64,000 nt of DNA from Rallus limicola. Its lineage: Eukaryota > Chordata > Aves > Gruiformes > Rallidae. Under the pieces are notes generated by a model, which was given only the letters and a program-made list of their open reading frames with translations, was not told where the DNA came from and did not search any database. The position numbers and the translations under genes are program-made. This document shows positions 1 through 12,888 of this stretch, one piece after another. The stretch is taken from positions 40,450,761-40,514,760 of the forward strand of contig JAKCOZ010000003.1 of the NCBI GenBank assembly GCA_022605955.1, given 5' to 3'. Within the stretch, counting starts at the first letter, position 1, and each line of letters begins with the position of its first letter.

Positions 1-1388
1 AGACCAGGAGAAAATTACTTTGGAAATTAGAAAGTGTAATATTTTTGAGTATTTTACAAAACTCTTGAATGAACACATATTTGAAAAAGGACCATGAAGT
101 ATTTATGACTTAGGAAATAAATGCTTTACCACAATCTTATCTGTCACAAATCAGCTTGGTTCAGGAATGGACTTGTTTTTCTTATAGATTCTTATTTCAC
201 CATAGGAACAACATATTCAGTTTAGCATAAACTTGGTCCTAATTAGCTGAAGTTCAGCCAAAGCTATGCTAACTAAGTTATAATAAGAACACCCAGAGTA
301 TCTTGTAGCAATTTAAACAAAATCAGCTTAAAAGCATACTGCAAATTAAACTACTCAAGTTCGTGGTCTAGTCAAGCTGTTAGCTGAACTCATAGAAACA
401 CTTATGAACTCTATTATCACTTTCAGTCATATTAGTCTAATCCTTTATCTTGCTTTTCTGTAATGAAATAACTGTTCAAACTATGTGTTCAGACACACAT
501 GATCATGATAAGAGGGCTTAACAAGCTACTGCAGATCAAATGAACTACAGTAATTAAACAGGTGTATGCTCCCAGTCCACAGGAAGTAACAGGAGAAGAA
601 TGTCTGCTTAAATGTCAGCTGAAAAAGTAAAGTCATGGTATTTGTACCTGCCTATAGGGATGGGAGAAGGGGACTAAAAACTGACACACTTTCAATAGAT
701 GTTAGAAAAAGACATTTTTTAATCAATGCAGCTATGTAATATCTGATACCTGCACTAGCAGTGTCAAGCAGTTTTCAGTATACATTTATCCTTTATATTA
801 AAAGTTGGGAAGGACTCTAGGCCAGAGTTGCAGGGGCCACTGGTAGCCCAGGACTGCAGATGAACAAAGCTTTACCAGCTTGTGTCCATCCCTGCTCTGC
901 AGAGCAGATATGATACTGTACAGGCATAAAGATCAGATCTGAACTTAGGTACATACTGAAGTACAATACACTTATGGAATAGGTATGGATGCTGAGCTGG
1001 GGCAGGGTGTTAGCTGTATGTTAATTTGAATAGAAGCTTTTGTCTCTGTAACTCTAACAAAACAAGAAAACCAGTAACTCTCTTTTCTGCTGCTGTCAGC
1101 AGTAGAAAGGTGGAATTTTAAAAAGGCATTTTATTAAGAGAATGTGACTTCTATTTAACATAACTTCCTTAAAGCAGAGCAAAACAAGAAAAGATAACTA
1201 GAGATACCACCCTGACAGTTGCAACACACCAAGAGACACAAAGGGGAAATATTTCTCCCCCAGGTGAAAAGGGATGAAGTGGAGGAACACCATGCTCACC
1301 AGCCAGTTCTTGTGGCACTACCTCAAGAGGGAAGATTATGTCTAAGTTTGCAACCAGTGACACAGAATACCGCAGACCTGGGACCTAA
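1..1388. other. AT-rich DNA, no gene seen
   Basis: No open frame longer than chance and no recognisable repeat or RNA gene was seen on either strand. Intergenic or intronic sequence. Confidence 0.5.
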
Positions 1389-1909
1389 TGAACTGGTTTC
1401 AGCTGAGAAACAACTTTCTGTCTAGTACCTGCTATAGTACTGCGTTTTAGATTTTGTATAACAGTAACGTTGATAACATACTGATGGTGTTAGTTGTTGA
1501 TAGGGTAGTTCTTGTGTTTATACTAGATCAAGGACCTTTCTACTTATCACTATCTGTCAGGACCTGTCAGAAGCTGGGACAACACAGCCAGGACACCTGT
1601 CCCAGACTGGCCACAAGGACATTGTATAGCATATAATGTCATGCTCCATATGTAACTAGGGAAGCCAGCTGGGGGGTGTGATCACCACTTGGAAACAAAT
1701 TGAACAAGGGAGATTTGGGGGCTTTTTTCTGCAAGTGGTGAGCATTCATGCATCACATATTTTTATTATATTGCAGAATTATTATTTTCCTTTGTTATCC
1801 TATTAAATTGTCTTTATCTCAACCAATGAGCTTGGGGTTTTTTTCTCATTGTCCTCCCCATCTCACTGTGAAGGGCAGGGATGAGCTGCATCAGGCTTAG
1901 CTACCGACA
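1389..1909 (+). mobile_element. ERVL-type LTR (family E), probably solo
   Basis: Starts TGAACTGGTTTCAGCTG and ends CTACCGACA, giving the TG...CA ends of an LTR. Near its 3' part it has CCTATTAAATTGTC followed by TTTATCTCAACCAATGAG, a block shared with the LTRs at 30169 and 41599 here. Plus is taken as sense because the related LTR at 45191 ends the same way just before a primer-binding site and gag. No matching target-site duplication was found, so the ends may be a few bases off. No internal viral sequence lies next to it. Confidence 0.65.
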
Positions 1910-4061
1910 GGGAATGAACCACAAGACCTTAAAAGCCATAGGGGAAGTGAAACATGATAAAAATATTTTTCAAGTGTTTCCTCTTATTTTGTAAACTAAG
2001 ATACACAAAAAAAAGCAAGGGGTGAAGAAAGACTGTCTTGGGCTGTTTGTTACAGCTGTCATGTATGAATTAAGCAGTGACACAGCAAAGACAGCTTGCG
2101 CTAAGGCTCATGAGGGTCTCAAGTAAAAAAGCAGGATAGACAATGTTAAAATCCTGGGTGTCTAAAGCTTTTGGTAAGGCCAGGCAAAGTATTTCTGTGA
2201 AAGGAAGATGAAGGCTCCACTTCAGCCTGTAAGTTGAATGGACTTAAAACCCGCTGGGTTTGATAAGCTACATTTTTTAGGCACTCTGACTATATATATA
2301 AATTGCTACAAAATGAAAAAGAGCTAGAAAGAAGGAATTTCCCAATCTAGCAGTATTAAAACTCACTACAATTCTTCATTACGTAAGAATAGGGCTACCA
2401 GAGCTGTGGCTGTAAAGGACAAGACGAATGCATCAGAAATTACCTATAGCATCAACTAAGCACTCCAGACATTCATTTCACATGCACTTTGATGTGAGAC
2501 AAAAAACTCACACATAATGTGACGCACAAACGAATCTCAAAAAGCAAAATAAATTATGAAATGTACAGAAACTTTAGTCTCTGACTGGAAAAGTCACATC
2601 TGATCACTAGAAGATTCATGTTAGTATTTTAAAACATCCATCCCTGATACCAAGCATGAAGAAGCCTACTATTGTTTCTGTTAGCCAACAAGCAGAAACG
2701 ACTGTACCCGAATAGAATATGTTGTGTATTAACCCATAAGAGGAAGGCAATGAAATTATGCAAACAGTGCCAAAAGATAAAAATTACTTGGCTTTCACAA
2801 TTAATCTGGTTACTTAAACTCAAAGCTTATTTATCTATATATGTGCTTGTTTATGTTTGTGGAAGGCCTCCAAAGGTTTTAAAGTGGAAGAGAATTAGAC
2901 TCCGATAATCAATCACTTATTTAACAGAGCTGAAAATTCCAAAATGCCTTAGGGATTTATTTTTCAATAAAATTTTGAAATGTATGAGTTACTGACTCTT
3001 CGTAGCTTCTCACATATTTAGAAAACTTTTTATTTTCTGAAGTTGTCAGTAGCATATTCAATTAAATATATGCACATGTATTACAGTACACATAAGAATT
3101 ATTTATAAGATACGTGTAATATGCTAACATTAAAATGTTTTTATTGATTCATATGACTGTGTCCAGACATCATTTAATAGTGAAAGAAATATGATTAAGA
3201 ATGCAGATGTTCATACTATTGGTTTAGGTTCCTCTGTTGTACTGACTCATCTGTTCTAACGGGATAGTATTACTTCTCATTTCCATGTAAGTGATAAGAG
3301 AAAAAAAAATTACTAAGTGGTATGACAAAAAACCTGAAAGTACATACATGAGTGTCTCAGTCAGTCTTGTTGCTGGTTAACTATTAACTTGTTTAGAACT
3401 TGTTTAAAACTTCTTTAGAATTCTGTTGTGTCCTAAAAAGAGCACTGAAAATAGTACAAGGTTATTCTGATTAAATAGACATGATGAAAAAATTTAAAAT
3501 CAACGATAATCCACATCCATCTGTATACAAAATTTTAAAATAAGCTCAATTAGAAGTAAGAAAAAACCAGCATGATTTTTAGAAAGCTTTGAAGCTAAGG
3601 ATTTCTGCTACCTTAAGCTAAAATGTTTAGGGGAACTGTTTTACTTGTGGTTTTGTTTTGATGAATAAAACTATCTTGGGTGTGGCTAGAACCCTTTTTG
3701 TGCAGATAAGACAGAGGTGGCTGACTGTTAGATCTGACACTACGCAGCTGTTTGCAACATGTTTACATGGATCATAGAAACATGGTGCAAGAATCTGTAG
3801 TTGACCTAAAATTTCTCTTTGTCAAAGAACAGAAACAGATGTTCTTAGTATTTAAACACCAATTACAATTCCCTGTTACCTGATAAAGTATATCTAAGAG
3901 TATTGTCACCGAACAGCTTTCTGAATTATCCAAGCATGTATTTCTCTGGGGCAACATGGTGATATTTTTCTATTTATGTGCCTTTTTTGGTTTTTATTTT
4001 GTACTGTATTCTTTCTACTACACAATTATTACACAATGGCAAACTCCCTCATCTGCCTCAG
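1910..4061. other. AT-rich DNA, no gene seen
   Basis: No repeat or convincing coding exon. A 66-base splice-flanked frame on the minus strand at about 3887-3952 was considered and not called. The last five bases, 4057-4061, are the left copy of the CTCAG target duplication of the following LTR. Confidence 0.5.
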
Positions 4062-5151
4062 TGTGGTGGTTTAGCTCTGGCTGAAGGTCAAGTGCCCACC
4101 AAAACTGCTCTATCACTGCCCTTTTCAGCTGGACAGGGGAGAAAATATATATTGAAAAGCTTAGAAGTCAAGATAAGGACAGGGAGAGATCATTCTGACA
4201 TTAGTGTCATGGACAAAACTGACTCAGAATAAAGGAAAGAAAACTCTAATTTATGACACTGTGACACCAGACTCAGATAATGAGAAGTGCAACCAGATAT
4301 TAAAGCACTTTCCCCTCAACCCTGCCTTCTTAGCAGATTTCACTTTAGTCAGGATTTTGCTCCCTTCTTCCCCCCAGCCCCATTGTGGCATTGAGGGGGG
4401 TGGGGCAGGGACTAGGGGAATGGGGGTTTCGGTCACTTCCTCACAAGTTGGTTTCCTTCTTGGCCAGGGGGGCATTCATTCCTCACACCCGCCCCCTGCT
4501 GCACCATGGGGTCCCACCCACAGGACACAGTCCTTCATGAACTTCTCCAATGTGAGTCCTTTCCCACAGGGCTTCAGCTCTTCACCAGCTGCCCCAGTGT
4601 GGGTCACTGCTATGGCAGGCAGTCATAAATCACAGTGTCTCTCAGTCCCAGTCCTCCATAGGGTCACCAGCCTCTCCCCAGCAAACCTGCTCTGGCATGG
4701 ATCTCTCTCACTCATCTCTGTGTCACTTTCTACATCCATGGGCTGCAAGTGCTGCCAGGGTCTTGCTCCAACATGAGCCACAGCATCTTCTCTATGTCTC
4801 CACCTGCTCCACCATGGGTTTCTCCACAGGCTGCAGGGGCATCTTTCTCTTTGGCACCTGGAGCACCCCCTTCCCTGGCCTTGGTGTCTGCACAGTTTCT
4901 TACATCTTCTCACTCCCTTCTCTGGTGGCAAAATGCTTGTGGGTTTTTTTTTCTCCTAAATGTGATTCCCAGAAGTGCTGTGACCATCATCACCTGGCTT
5001 GGCCTTGGTCAGCAATGACTCTGGCCTTGAATTGGCCAATGTTTACTCTCTGGGGCCTGCAGACTGCTTCTGGATGGTTCTTGCAGCAGCCATCTCTGCT
5101 GCCACCCCCCTCACCTTCTCCACCAGAACCCAGCTAGACAAAACTATTACA
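4062..5151 (-). mobile_element. Solo ERVL-type LTR (family D), complete, with target duplication
   Basis: A 1,090-bp element with TG...CA ends. On the plus strand it begins TGTGGTGGTTTAGC and ends ACTATTACA. It is flanked on both sides by CTCAG (4057-4061 and 5152-5156), a 5-bp target duplication as expected for ERVL-type elements. It contains many degenerate repeats of a module like CTGC(A/T)CCA..GTGGG..TCC, which creates long false open frames on both strands. The same family is seen at 23298-24299, 25240-25730, 26345-26524 and 40544-40961. Minus is taken as sense because the family's CCACCACA end resembles the U5 end of the LTR at 45191. Confidence 0.82.
4395..4426 (+). other. G-quadruplex-capable tract inside the LTR
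   Basis: Five closely spaced runs of three to six G occur in 32 bases, with loops of one to four bases. This fits the usual G-quadruplex pattern. The related LTR at 23298 carries the corresponding C-rich version near 23921-23957. Confidence 0.5.
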
Positions 5152-6249
5152 CTCAGTCACGTGTATTAAAGGAAGAAGACCTTTAAAGATTTGACTTTCA
5201 AGATTACAAATAATTTTATGACTTCAAGAAGACTGAAGTATGACCTCCAACACATTTCCTTGGAAAATCATTCTTTTTGAGCATCACAGTGCCAGAAAGC
5301 CTCACTGCTGCGGCATCTGGATTTGTCTGGACCCCAGCTGTGACTGGATGCCCCTGAAATGCATCCTCAGTACTCAGGAAGCTGGCCCACAGGAACAGAT
5401 TGATTACCCAGTTCAGACTCTGCCCCCACTAAAGTTGTGACTTTATCTACATTACCCCCATCCCATGTTTATATATTCTATTCCTAACTACCTCCCATAG
5501 TGGGGTACTCAGCAACAACACACACACACACCCCTCAAATATACAGCAGCACTTCCTCAGCCTTACCAGCAGCACAATTTCTTCTGCTAGCTTGGATCTT
5601 GGGCAGAGTAACTGAAGCCTGTTATTGTCCCTCATACCTTGCCTGTGAATGACAGACTATTCCATACTCCCAGCGATAGCCTTCATTTCCCTGAGGCTAA
5701 GAAGCCATACAACTTTTTATTCAACTTTTATTTTTTAACTGGACAGGTCATGTGTTGAAGATCCTTCTTGCTTCTCTCCTACAGACTTTCTGATTCACAC
5801 AGGTTTTTATACAATGTATTTTTCCAATTATTTTACTTCAACTCCAGCAAGTTCTCACACTGCTTCACACTCCCCTGTATGAAGGCAGAAGGTGGCTCTC
5901 AGCCTTTGAAATCTCCAAGGAATACAACCTAGGTAAAGCACACTTTTTGCCAGCTACTCCCGTTTTACTTGAAGAGGTTTTCTTGAAACTCTCTTTAAAT
6001 TAGACTGAAGCCAAATACAACAATGTGCAAACACTAAGTCCCCAATGACACCTCAGGAGGCCAACATCTGCTGTAGCGATCTACAAGGGCAGGCTGTGAG
6101 CTTGTGTTACTACACAAGTTTCTTCTTGTTTTGTGTTTTAATTAAATAACACTAAAGAACTCCTGTCCTAAAGAAGTTGTGTTCTCCAGCTCCCTTTGCC
6201 TCTAGTAATGAAACAGGTACTTAAGACCAAATTGTACATGATTTTGCTG
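5152..6249. other. Intergenic, no gene seen
   Basis: Begins with the right CTCAG target duplication (5152-5156). A short CA run lies near 5518-5531. No coding or RNA gene is recognised. Confidence 0.5.
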
Positions 6250-6879
6250 ACTGCATATGAGCCAGCAGTGTGCCCAGGTGCCCAGGAAGGCCAATGGCAT
6301 CCTGGCTTGTACCAAAAATAGTGTGGCCAGTAGCTCTAGGGAGGTGATTCTGCCCCTGGACTCTGTATTGGTGAGGCTGCACCTCGAGTGCTGTGTCCAG
6401 TTCTGGGCTCCTCACCACAAGAAGGACACTGAGATCCTTGAGTGAGTCTAGAGAAGGGCAGCCAGGCTGGTGAAGGGGCTGGAGGGAAAATCCTATGAGG
6501 AGCAGCTGAGGGAGCTGGGGATGTTTAGTCTGGAGAAGAGGAGGCTGAGGGGAGACCTTATCACCACCTACAACTACCTGAAGGTTGGCTCTAGAGAGGT
6601 GGGTGATGGTCTCTTTAGCCAGGGGATGGGAGATAGGACAAGGGGAAATGGCACAAAGTTGTGCCAGGGCAGGGTCAGATTGGATGCTAGGAAAAAATGT
6701 TTCACTGCAAGAGTTGTCAGGGCCTAGAACAGGCTGCCCAGGGAGGGGGTTGAGTCACCAGCCGTGGATGTGTTTAAAAAAGGGTAGATGAGGTACTTCG
6801 GGATGTGGTTTAGCGTAGGAAAGGAACGGTTGGACTTGATGATCTTAAAGGTCTTTTCAAACCTTGTGATTCTGTGATT
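6250..6879 (+). mobile_element. CR1 LINE, 3'-end fragment
   Basis: The frames encode the C-terminal part of CR1 ORF2 after the reverse transcriptase core: SQQCAQ at 6257, RPHLEYC-like [13 protein letters not shown], then [14 protein letters not shown]. It continues into the 3' UTR and ends with GTGATTCTGTGATTG, the CR1-type tail. Stops and frameshifts show it is dead, and it is 5'-truncated as most CR1 copies are. It is closely related to the minus-strand copy at 38229-39600, sharing the segments [16 protein letters not shown] and EVILPLDS. Confidence 0.9.
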
Positions 6880-8043
6880 GAGTATGGGAAAAAATGAATA
6901 GTTTGGTGTGATGAGTTATTTTTTCTATATTTCCTTTTCATGGTCTCTCTATGAAAATTGACCGAACAAGAACACATTTAATAAATTCAGATCACTTTAG
7001 AACTTTTAATCATAGTTCTATACTGTGTAATTCTGTTTCTGAATGTGCACTTCGTGTGACTACAGGGAGGATTTTTCACATGCTACCAAATCAAAATATT
7101 ATGTTGTTATTTTTCTAAAGAGCTGTTTATTTCTGAGAAGCTAGTTGTTATTTATATCCAAATGTTTCAAATTCATTTGGTAAGGCATCTAACTATAAAT
7201 ATTCTTATTTCTAAATATTGTCTTGTTCACTTTGACAGTAACTAAACAGTTCAAGTGCTGACTTGAATAGAACAATCTTTATGTAAATGTCCAGTGACAT
7301 CTCACCCACCAGGGACTCCCATCCCAGTGAAGTTACTGCAGATTCTCATTCACTTTATTCTCTTCAATTTTTAGAAAATTGCTTAAAATTTGGATTTGTT
7401 AAAAACATGCTTAACTGCAAATAACCATTGGAATGGTTTCTGGAACTCCCCGGCCTATGGAAGACCACACTAACATAAGTGCTGTATTACAGGAAAGTTG
7501 CTTTCTGGCTCTGTCACCATTCTAGCCCTCCTCATGCTCTTCAGAGCACTTGACTCTCCCTTGACCAGATAAGTCACTTCAGTAGCTGAAGTAGTCCTAA
7601 TCAGGCACAAATCTTCAGTGGGCATGCAAAAGAAAAAGATGTTTTTTAAACAAAGTGTGAGTCAACTACTGTTTACTACACAGAGACCACCCATATGTCA
7701 GCTTTTCATGAATTTAAGCAAGTCAAAAGAAAGTAGTCAAATGAGTTAATCACCCCAACTGACAGTGAACACTGACTTTTCAGTTCAGGCAAAAAATGTT
7801 GAAGTATTCTTATGACTAAACCAGACTAGAGAGCCCTAGTTTTCATGTCTTTAAGACACAGAATATCTGAAGAAAACAGTGCTATGGCCCCAAAATGTTG
7901 CTCAAAAAGCTTCAGCACAAATGCTTCATTGCCAGTTCAGTATTTACTGCTTGCACTGCAGGGATTTATCATAGCTATTTCATATTAACTTTAAAGATAA
8001 GCAATGATATTCATCAGAACCTTAAGGAGGAAGTTGCACTTTT
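6880..8043. other. AT-rich DNA, no gene seen
   Basis: Nothing recognisable on either strand. If the minus-strand gene suggested next is real, this is its 3' flank. Confidence 0.45.
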
Positions 8044-8185
8044 TTATTTCTCTCTCTTTTTTAATGCTATTAACATCTTAAAAGTTCTCAGTTTTCTGAC
8101 AGGAAATTTCCACTCATCGAGTTCTCTGTTACATTGCAAAGACCTAAATACATCCTTGAAACTTTTTATTTTTAATTTTGCCTTC
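8044..8185 (-). CDS. Possible last coding exon of an unidentified minus-strand gene
   Basis: I do not recognise the product. Reading on the minus strand, a TTGCAG acceptor is followed by a lysine-rich frame of about 46 residues (starting KAKLKIKSFKDVF) that stops at 8044-8046. An AATAAA overlaps the stop at 8043-8048. The exon takes one leftover base, which is the phase left by the good exon at 9917-10048, so the two join in frame. That agreement has about a one-in-three chance of being accidental. The same frame stays open upstream to a methionine at 8283, so it could also be a chance open frame in AT-rich sequence. Confidence 0.28.
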
Positions 8186-9916
8186 CTGCAATTCAAAAGC
8201 TTAATCAGTTTTTTTCCAACATAAGGGCCCACATTTTGATCAAAAAGAAGTAGAAGCATAATATCCAAGCTGCCAGCCATCATCTAGGTCCAGACATACC
8301 ATTGATCATGGGTAACAGTCCTCATACACAGCAAAGCTATCAAATATTTTCTACCTTTTAAAATAGCTAATGTGGGTGTTAAGCTGACATAAGTCACACA
8401 AGTAGGTACCACTAATGAATGATTCTAAGTTTTATGAAATGTCTTTATGCTGTACACTAATGGTTTCACGAATTATTTCCCACTGCTAAGAACTGATAGC
8501 TTTTAATAAATTTTTCAATAGGCGCTGGCTTTTTCTTTTTTTTTTCTTATGGTTATTTGCTATAGTCAACCTCACACCACCAAACCACCACTGTTCACAT
8601 TAACATTGGCAATCATACAGTATGAATCATCTTCACAGTCTTCAGAGTACATGTCATTTACTTTGGAGGGCTGAACAGTTAGTTGAACCATATGAACACT
8701 CTAGGAGATTGCTAGACACATTTGAAGTTAGTCCTAATATGTCTGTAAGTAAGTGTAAAAATATTTACAGCTAAGATGCTTCTTACTGCTGTGACAAGGG
8801 AGAAATGTGTATAGCAAACCACCTGTGAAAGTGAAAAAAGAATGTACATCGTTTAGTCAGCATCAGAGGGGAACACATGTCATGGGAGGCTTCCTCAAGG
8901 CAAGGCATGACAAACTTCCCTCTCTCAACGCTGACTACCATAACTGAATATGCTATTCACGTTAGCAAGTAAGGTTTTCTCAAAAGAATATGACTGTCTG
9001 GCAGTGATTTATGTCAGATTTTGGCCTTAACTCACATTAATAATAAAACCCTTTACTGGTTCAGTGAAAATACACGTGGTTCATGATGGTATTTCATCTC
9101 AAAACAAGATTAGTAATGTGGACATATAAATAACCTCAGCTTTATGGTCTCTACTGTACAAAGAATATGCTGATAAAGCAAAACCTTTACTGCTTAAACA
9201 AGTGTACAAAATACATACTTTTCTTCACTGCACTACTGAGACTTCTGCTTTCTCTTCTGCACAAGGTGAGTAGATCCGCTGTAACTACTAAGGAACATCA
9301 GAAGTATCACTCTAATGCTAATGTTTTCCCCCTTCAGCATGAAACTAAGGCTGCTTTAAGTAGCCCCCCTAGCTTCAGGAAAGAAAAGTTTGTAAGATAT
9401 GGGTATTGTCAACATCAGACCTTGTGACTTGGACCAACCACAGACAAGGTTGGTTTCACAGCACCAAAGTGCCTAAGCTCCCCTTGTAGTTAAGGAAGAA
9501 CTGGTATGTTCATGGTACTTCCATCTGTCCTATTTCAGACCTTTAAGATGAGAGGAAATTATGTCCTAAAAGTGCCAGTTTCTCACCACTGATTGAAAGA
9601 GAGTTCCAGACAAACCAGCTCAGATGTGGGCATGCAAATTGCAGATACTGACTGCACAAGTCTGAAACAGACAGATGAAATAATTCTATTTATTCTTATG
9701 AGGAATAAATAAAATAAATTACCCTGGAGTGAAATGTACTTTGGTTGCATATAACATTACACCCTAAATATGCACAGTTATAAAACATCCACCTGCAAAA
9801 CATAAATCAAACTACTGTTTTCAAGACCAGAAGCATGATAGGCAATTGTAGGCAATATGAAATTAATAAAAATAATTATAGTAAGAAATGAACTGCTTTT
9901 TATTTAAGACACTCAC
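8186..9916. other. AT-rich DNA, possible intron
   Basis: No repeat recognised. It would be intron if the exons on either side belong to one minus-strand gene. A plus-strand frame at 9167-9427 has no supporting signal. Confidence 0.4.
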
Positions 9917-10048
9917 CTTATTTCCAGTACCAAAGAAGAATTTATTTTCCAACCTTCTACAGCATGCTGGAAGATGGAGGAGTCGCCTTTTCGAATTATC
10001 TTATCAGAGCTATTGATTATTAATCTACTCAAACTGAGTTCACCATCT
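9917..10048 (-). CDS. Internal coding-type exon of an unidentified minus-strand gene
   Basis: I do not recognise the protein. On the minus strand a pyrimidine-rich acceptor ending ATTGCATTGCAG precedes the exon, and a strong donor AAG|GTGAGTGTC follows it. The exon is 132 bases, divisible by three, and its central 43 codons are open (start [14 protein letters not shown], end NSSLVLEI). It enters after two bases and leaves with two bases of a codon. Its composition looks coding, unlike the AT-rich surroundings, and no repeat family explains it. The CpG island at 12960-15300 lies upstream in the right direction to be its promoter. A chance exon-like stretch cannot be excluded. Confidence 0.5.
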
Positions 10049-12888
10049 CTGCAATGCAATATAGAAAAGACCCAATTACATCAAGACTAACTCTAGTTTT
10101 AAGTAATTTACATCACAGACACCAGCGATTTTTCCTTTTATTCATAACAAAAAGAAACAATTATTTCCCCTTCAGATTTTTTCTTCTTGCCAAAGCAAAT
10201 AAACTGTACCTGTGAGAAACCTATGGGACACCTATATCTGATAATTGAATATGCAATTTAGGAGCTTAAATTCATTTGCATTTGTAATTAAATAAACACA
10301 ACAAAATTATAATAAACTCAAAATTGTTAACCTGGACCAAACTTTAGTATGTTACTGAGGCAGATTCAGTACTTCTATGTCCCAGATTTCCAGTATTAGA
10401 CTAAAAACTGTCAACTTCCAAGCCTTCCCCCATGAGCAATTGCTCATGGTCTACTATAACGGCCTAATAGGCTCCCTTTGCCGCCTATTGATACTGAAAG
10501 ACTTTCAAGCATGGAGTTCTAGAGTTTAACAGCATACAAAACAAAAAAATTTTACTAGACTTCTTGAATTTTTTTTAGCATGCATGTGTTCAAACAGCTC
10601 CGGTTGTCTTATCCTCTTCATCAATCTTATATTCATAAATATTGGTATGGTAACCTTAAATAAATTTAAAAAATGTGGTATGCTCTGGGTGATGACCACT
10701 GAACTTCTAATGAGATATCATAATGTTACCAGTGGCAACTATATTAGCCAACAATGACAGACAAATGTGACAAAGCAGCTAAGACTGCAAGAACTTAAGA
10801 CGTTAGGTCTAAAATCTGCTTTTTATCTCCATATGGTTCCATTGTCTTTGATACTGTTCAGCTAAGTTCAAACATAGCTGTTAGTCATACATATATCAAA
10901 GTTAATGAATATAACATTCTACCATGCAGAATGTCTTGTATGTCAGGAGTATATTTAGCAGTAATATACAGAAATCTCTTCATGCTCTGAAGTACTACCA
11001 CTAGCAATTTCACTTAGCTTGTGAATCAACCTTTTGACCATTAGCAAGAAAGTTTTCAACCAACAAAATGGAAAAGATGTGGGACTGTAAGCTTTCTAAG
11101 GAAGAGCTGACACTTGCTTTCCTGTGGCTTAAAACAGGTTCTTAAAACAATTGGGTCCAGACCCCTAGTAACAACTACAGGTGTTAATATTTGGTAATTA
11201 TGGAACAGACTGAGCTGCAATGGGATATTAATTAAGATAAACAAGGAAAACTGGTAATTGTGATTTCAAAAAAGTGCTATGATTGCAAAAGCACCTGTAA
11301 CTAATAAGCCAGTATTATGCACATCAAAAACATTAATTGCTATTAATGTTATCCCTCATCCCCTCTATGCCAAAAATACTGTAGCACTGGCATTGTACTG
11401 ACTTGTAGGTAAGAGTGCCACCTACAGAAAAACCTATAACTTTAAGCAATCGTGTAGGTACAAGATCTGTATGTAAATTATCCAAATCACACTAAATGAA
11501 AGCATGGGACCATGCTGTGTAAGTCCTAAAATTCAATAGCTAGAATATAACTAATACTTACTGCTATTATTTTAGATCCCTAAAAATCTCCCATAATGGT
11601 TGTAAATATATTATGCATATATTCTTGTACATGTTTTCTAGATGCATAATGTGCATGCAGCTAAAGGAAAATTACCAGAATTAATCCAGGTACAGTACTC
11701 AGTTTAAAAGTACTTCAGAGGTGTCTCAAGTTTATGCTGGGTTTAACATTGTCCAGTAGATTTTTATCACTTTAACAGTGACACAGGTGACAAGCTTAGC
11801 AATATATTGCCAACACCTAAAACATTATAACATTTGAAAGGTGGATGTCTTTCATACTCAGTTTACATTTGCCCTAAGGTATATAGATTGTGGTAAAATA
11901 CTGCTACATTACACTCTGATGAGCTAAAAGAACGTCCAGAGCACTTTATGTTCAAGTTCCTCTATGAAATATAAATGTGTTCACTTGCATGTTCCTCTCC
12001 CTTTTATTAGAATTGTTCTATTTAAATTTCACTTAAATATTAAACACAGTAACCCACAGAAAGCAAAATTCACCCCGGAAAATTCTTCATTGCGTAACCA
12101 ACTGTGAAATAGATTTGGGCTAGTTTGTATCTTCTTGAATCACTGCAAATCCTCTTTGATGAAAACGGAACAGCTGCAATAGTGTGACAGCAACTTGCCG
12201 CTGGCAGTATCAACCTGCACTCTGAAGTACCTTGACTCAGTGACCAATAGACCTATATAACAGGACCATGCCTTCTCTCAAAGCCAGTTCAGTAACTATA
12301 AATAACTCTCTTCAGGCATGTTCCATATCAGTTGAAAATAATGCTGTTTAAGAAACACTACATTCCACATAATATGCATGTTTCGTTACTCGCTTAACCT
12401 TTAAAGAGACGCTACTGTGAAGTTAAGGGGCAAAGAAAAGTGAAAAGAAACTGTTCCAGCATTCTTAGCCAAAGTGAGTGGCACGCTGCTGCACAAGAAA
12501 TAGAGATATAACTAAATGACTGGCAGAAGTACATTATGCTATATTTTAAAGTGTTGTTAAGGACAAAAAAAAAAATTATTACTAAACATAATTATTTTCT
12601 TTCATTTAATATTAAATATTAAGATAATTTTAGTGCCTTATAAATTGCTGCCAAAAATACATCATAATCTGGGGGAAACATTTTATCAAATAAATAAGGG
12701 TTCTACCCAGTGACTAATTTCTTAGTTATTTAGCAGCTACTTCTAATCTGAGGAGTACATGTTAAGAAACATATATATCTTTCATTTTCTCATGTGTTTT
12801 TGCACACTTACAACCCAGAAACTGTAAACTTTTGTACATCTCTTAAGTAGGCAGATAGCGCAGCCTTACAGGAAAAAACTAGACTTAC
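10049..12888. other. AT-rich DNA, possible intron
   Basis: No repeat or exon recognised. It would be intron between a first exon in the CpG island and the exon at 9917-10048. Confidence 0.4.

Noticed and set aside
3887..3952. A 66-base minus-strand frame with an AG before it and CAG|GTAACA after it
   Set aside because: The acceptor lacks a pyrimidine tract and its phase does not fit the other candidate exons. Chance is likely.
4204..5137. Several long overlapping open frames on both strands (up to 190 codons)
   Set aside because: They lie inside the family D LTR and arise from its repeated modules. The same kind of frames appear in the inverted copy at 23506-24057.
5518..5531. CA microsatellite
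   Set aside because: Only about seven units and imperfect, too short to list as a repeat.
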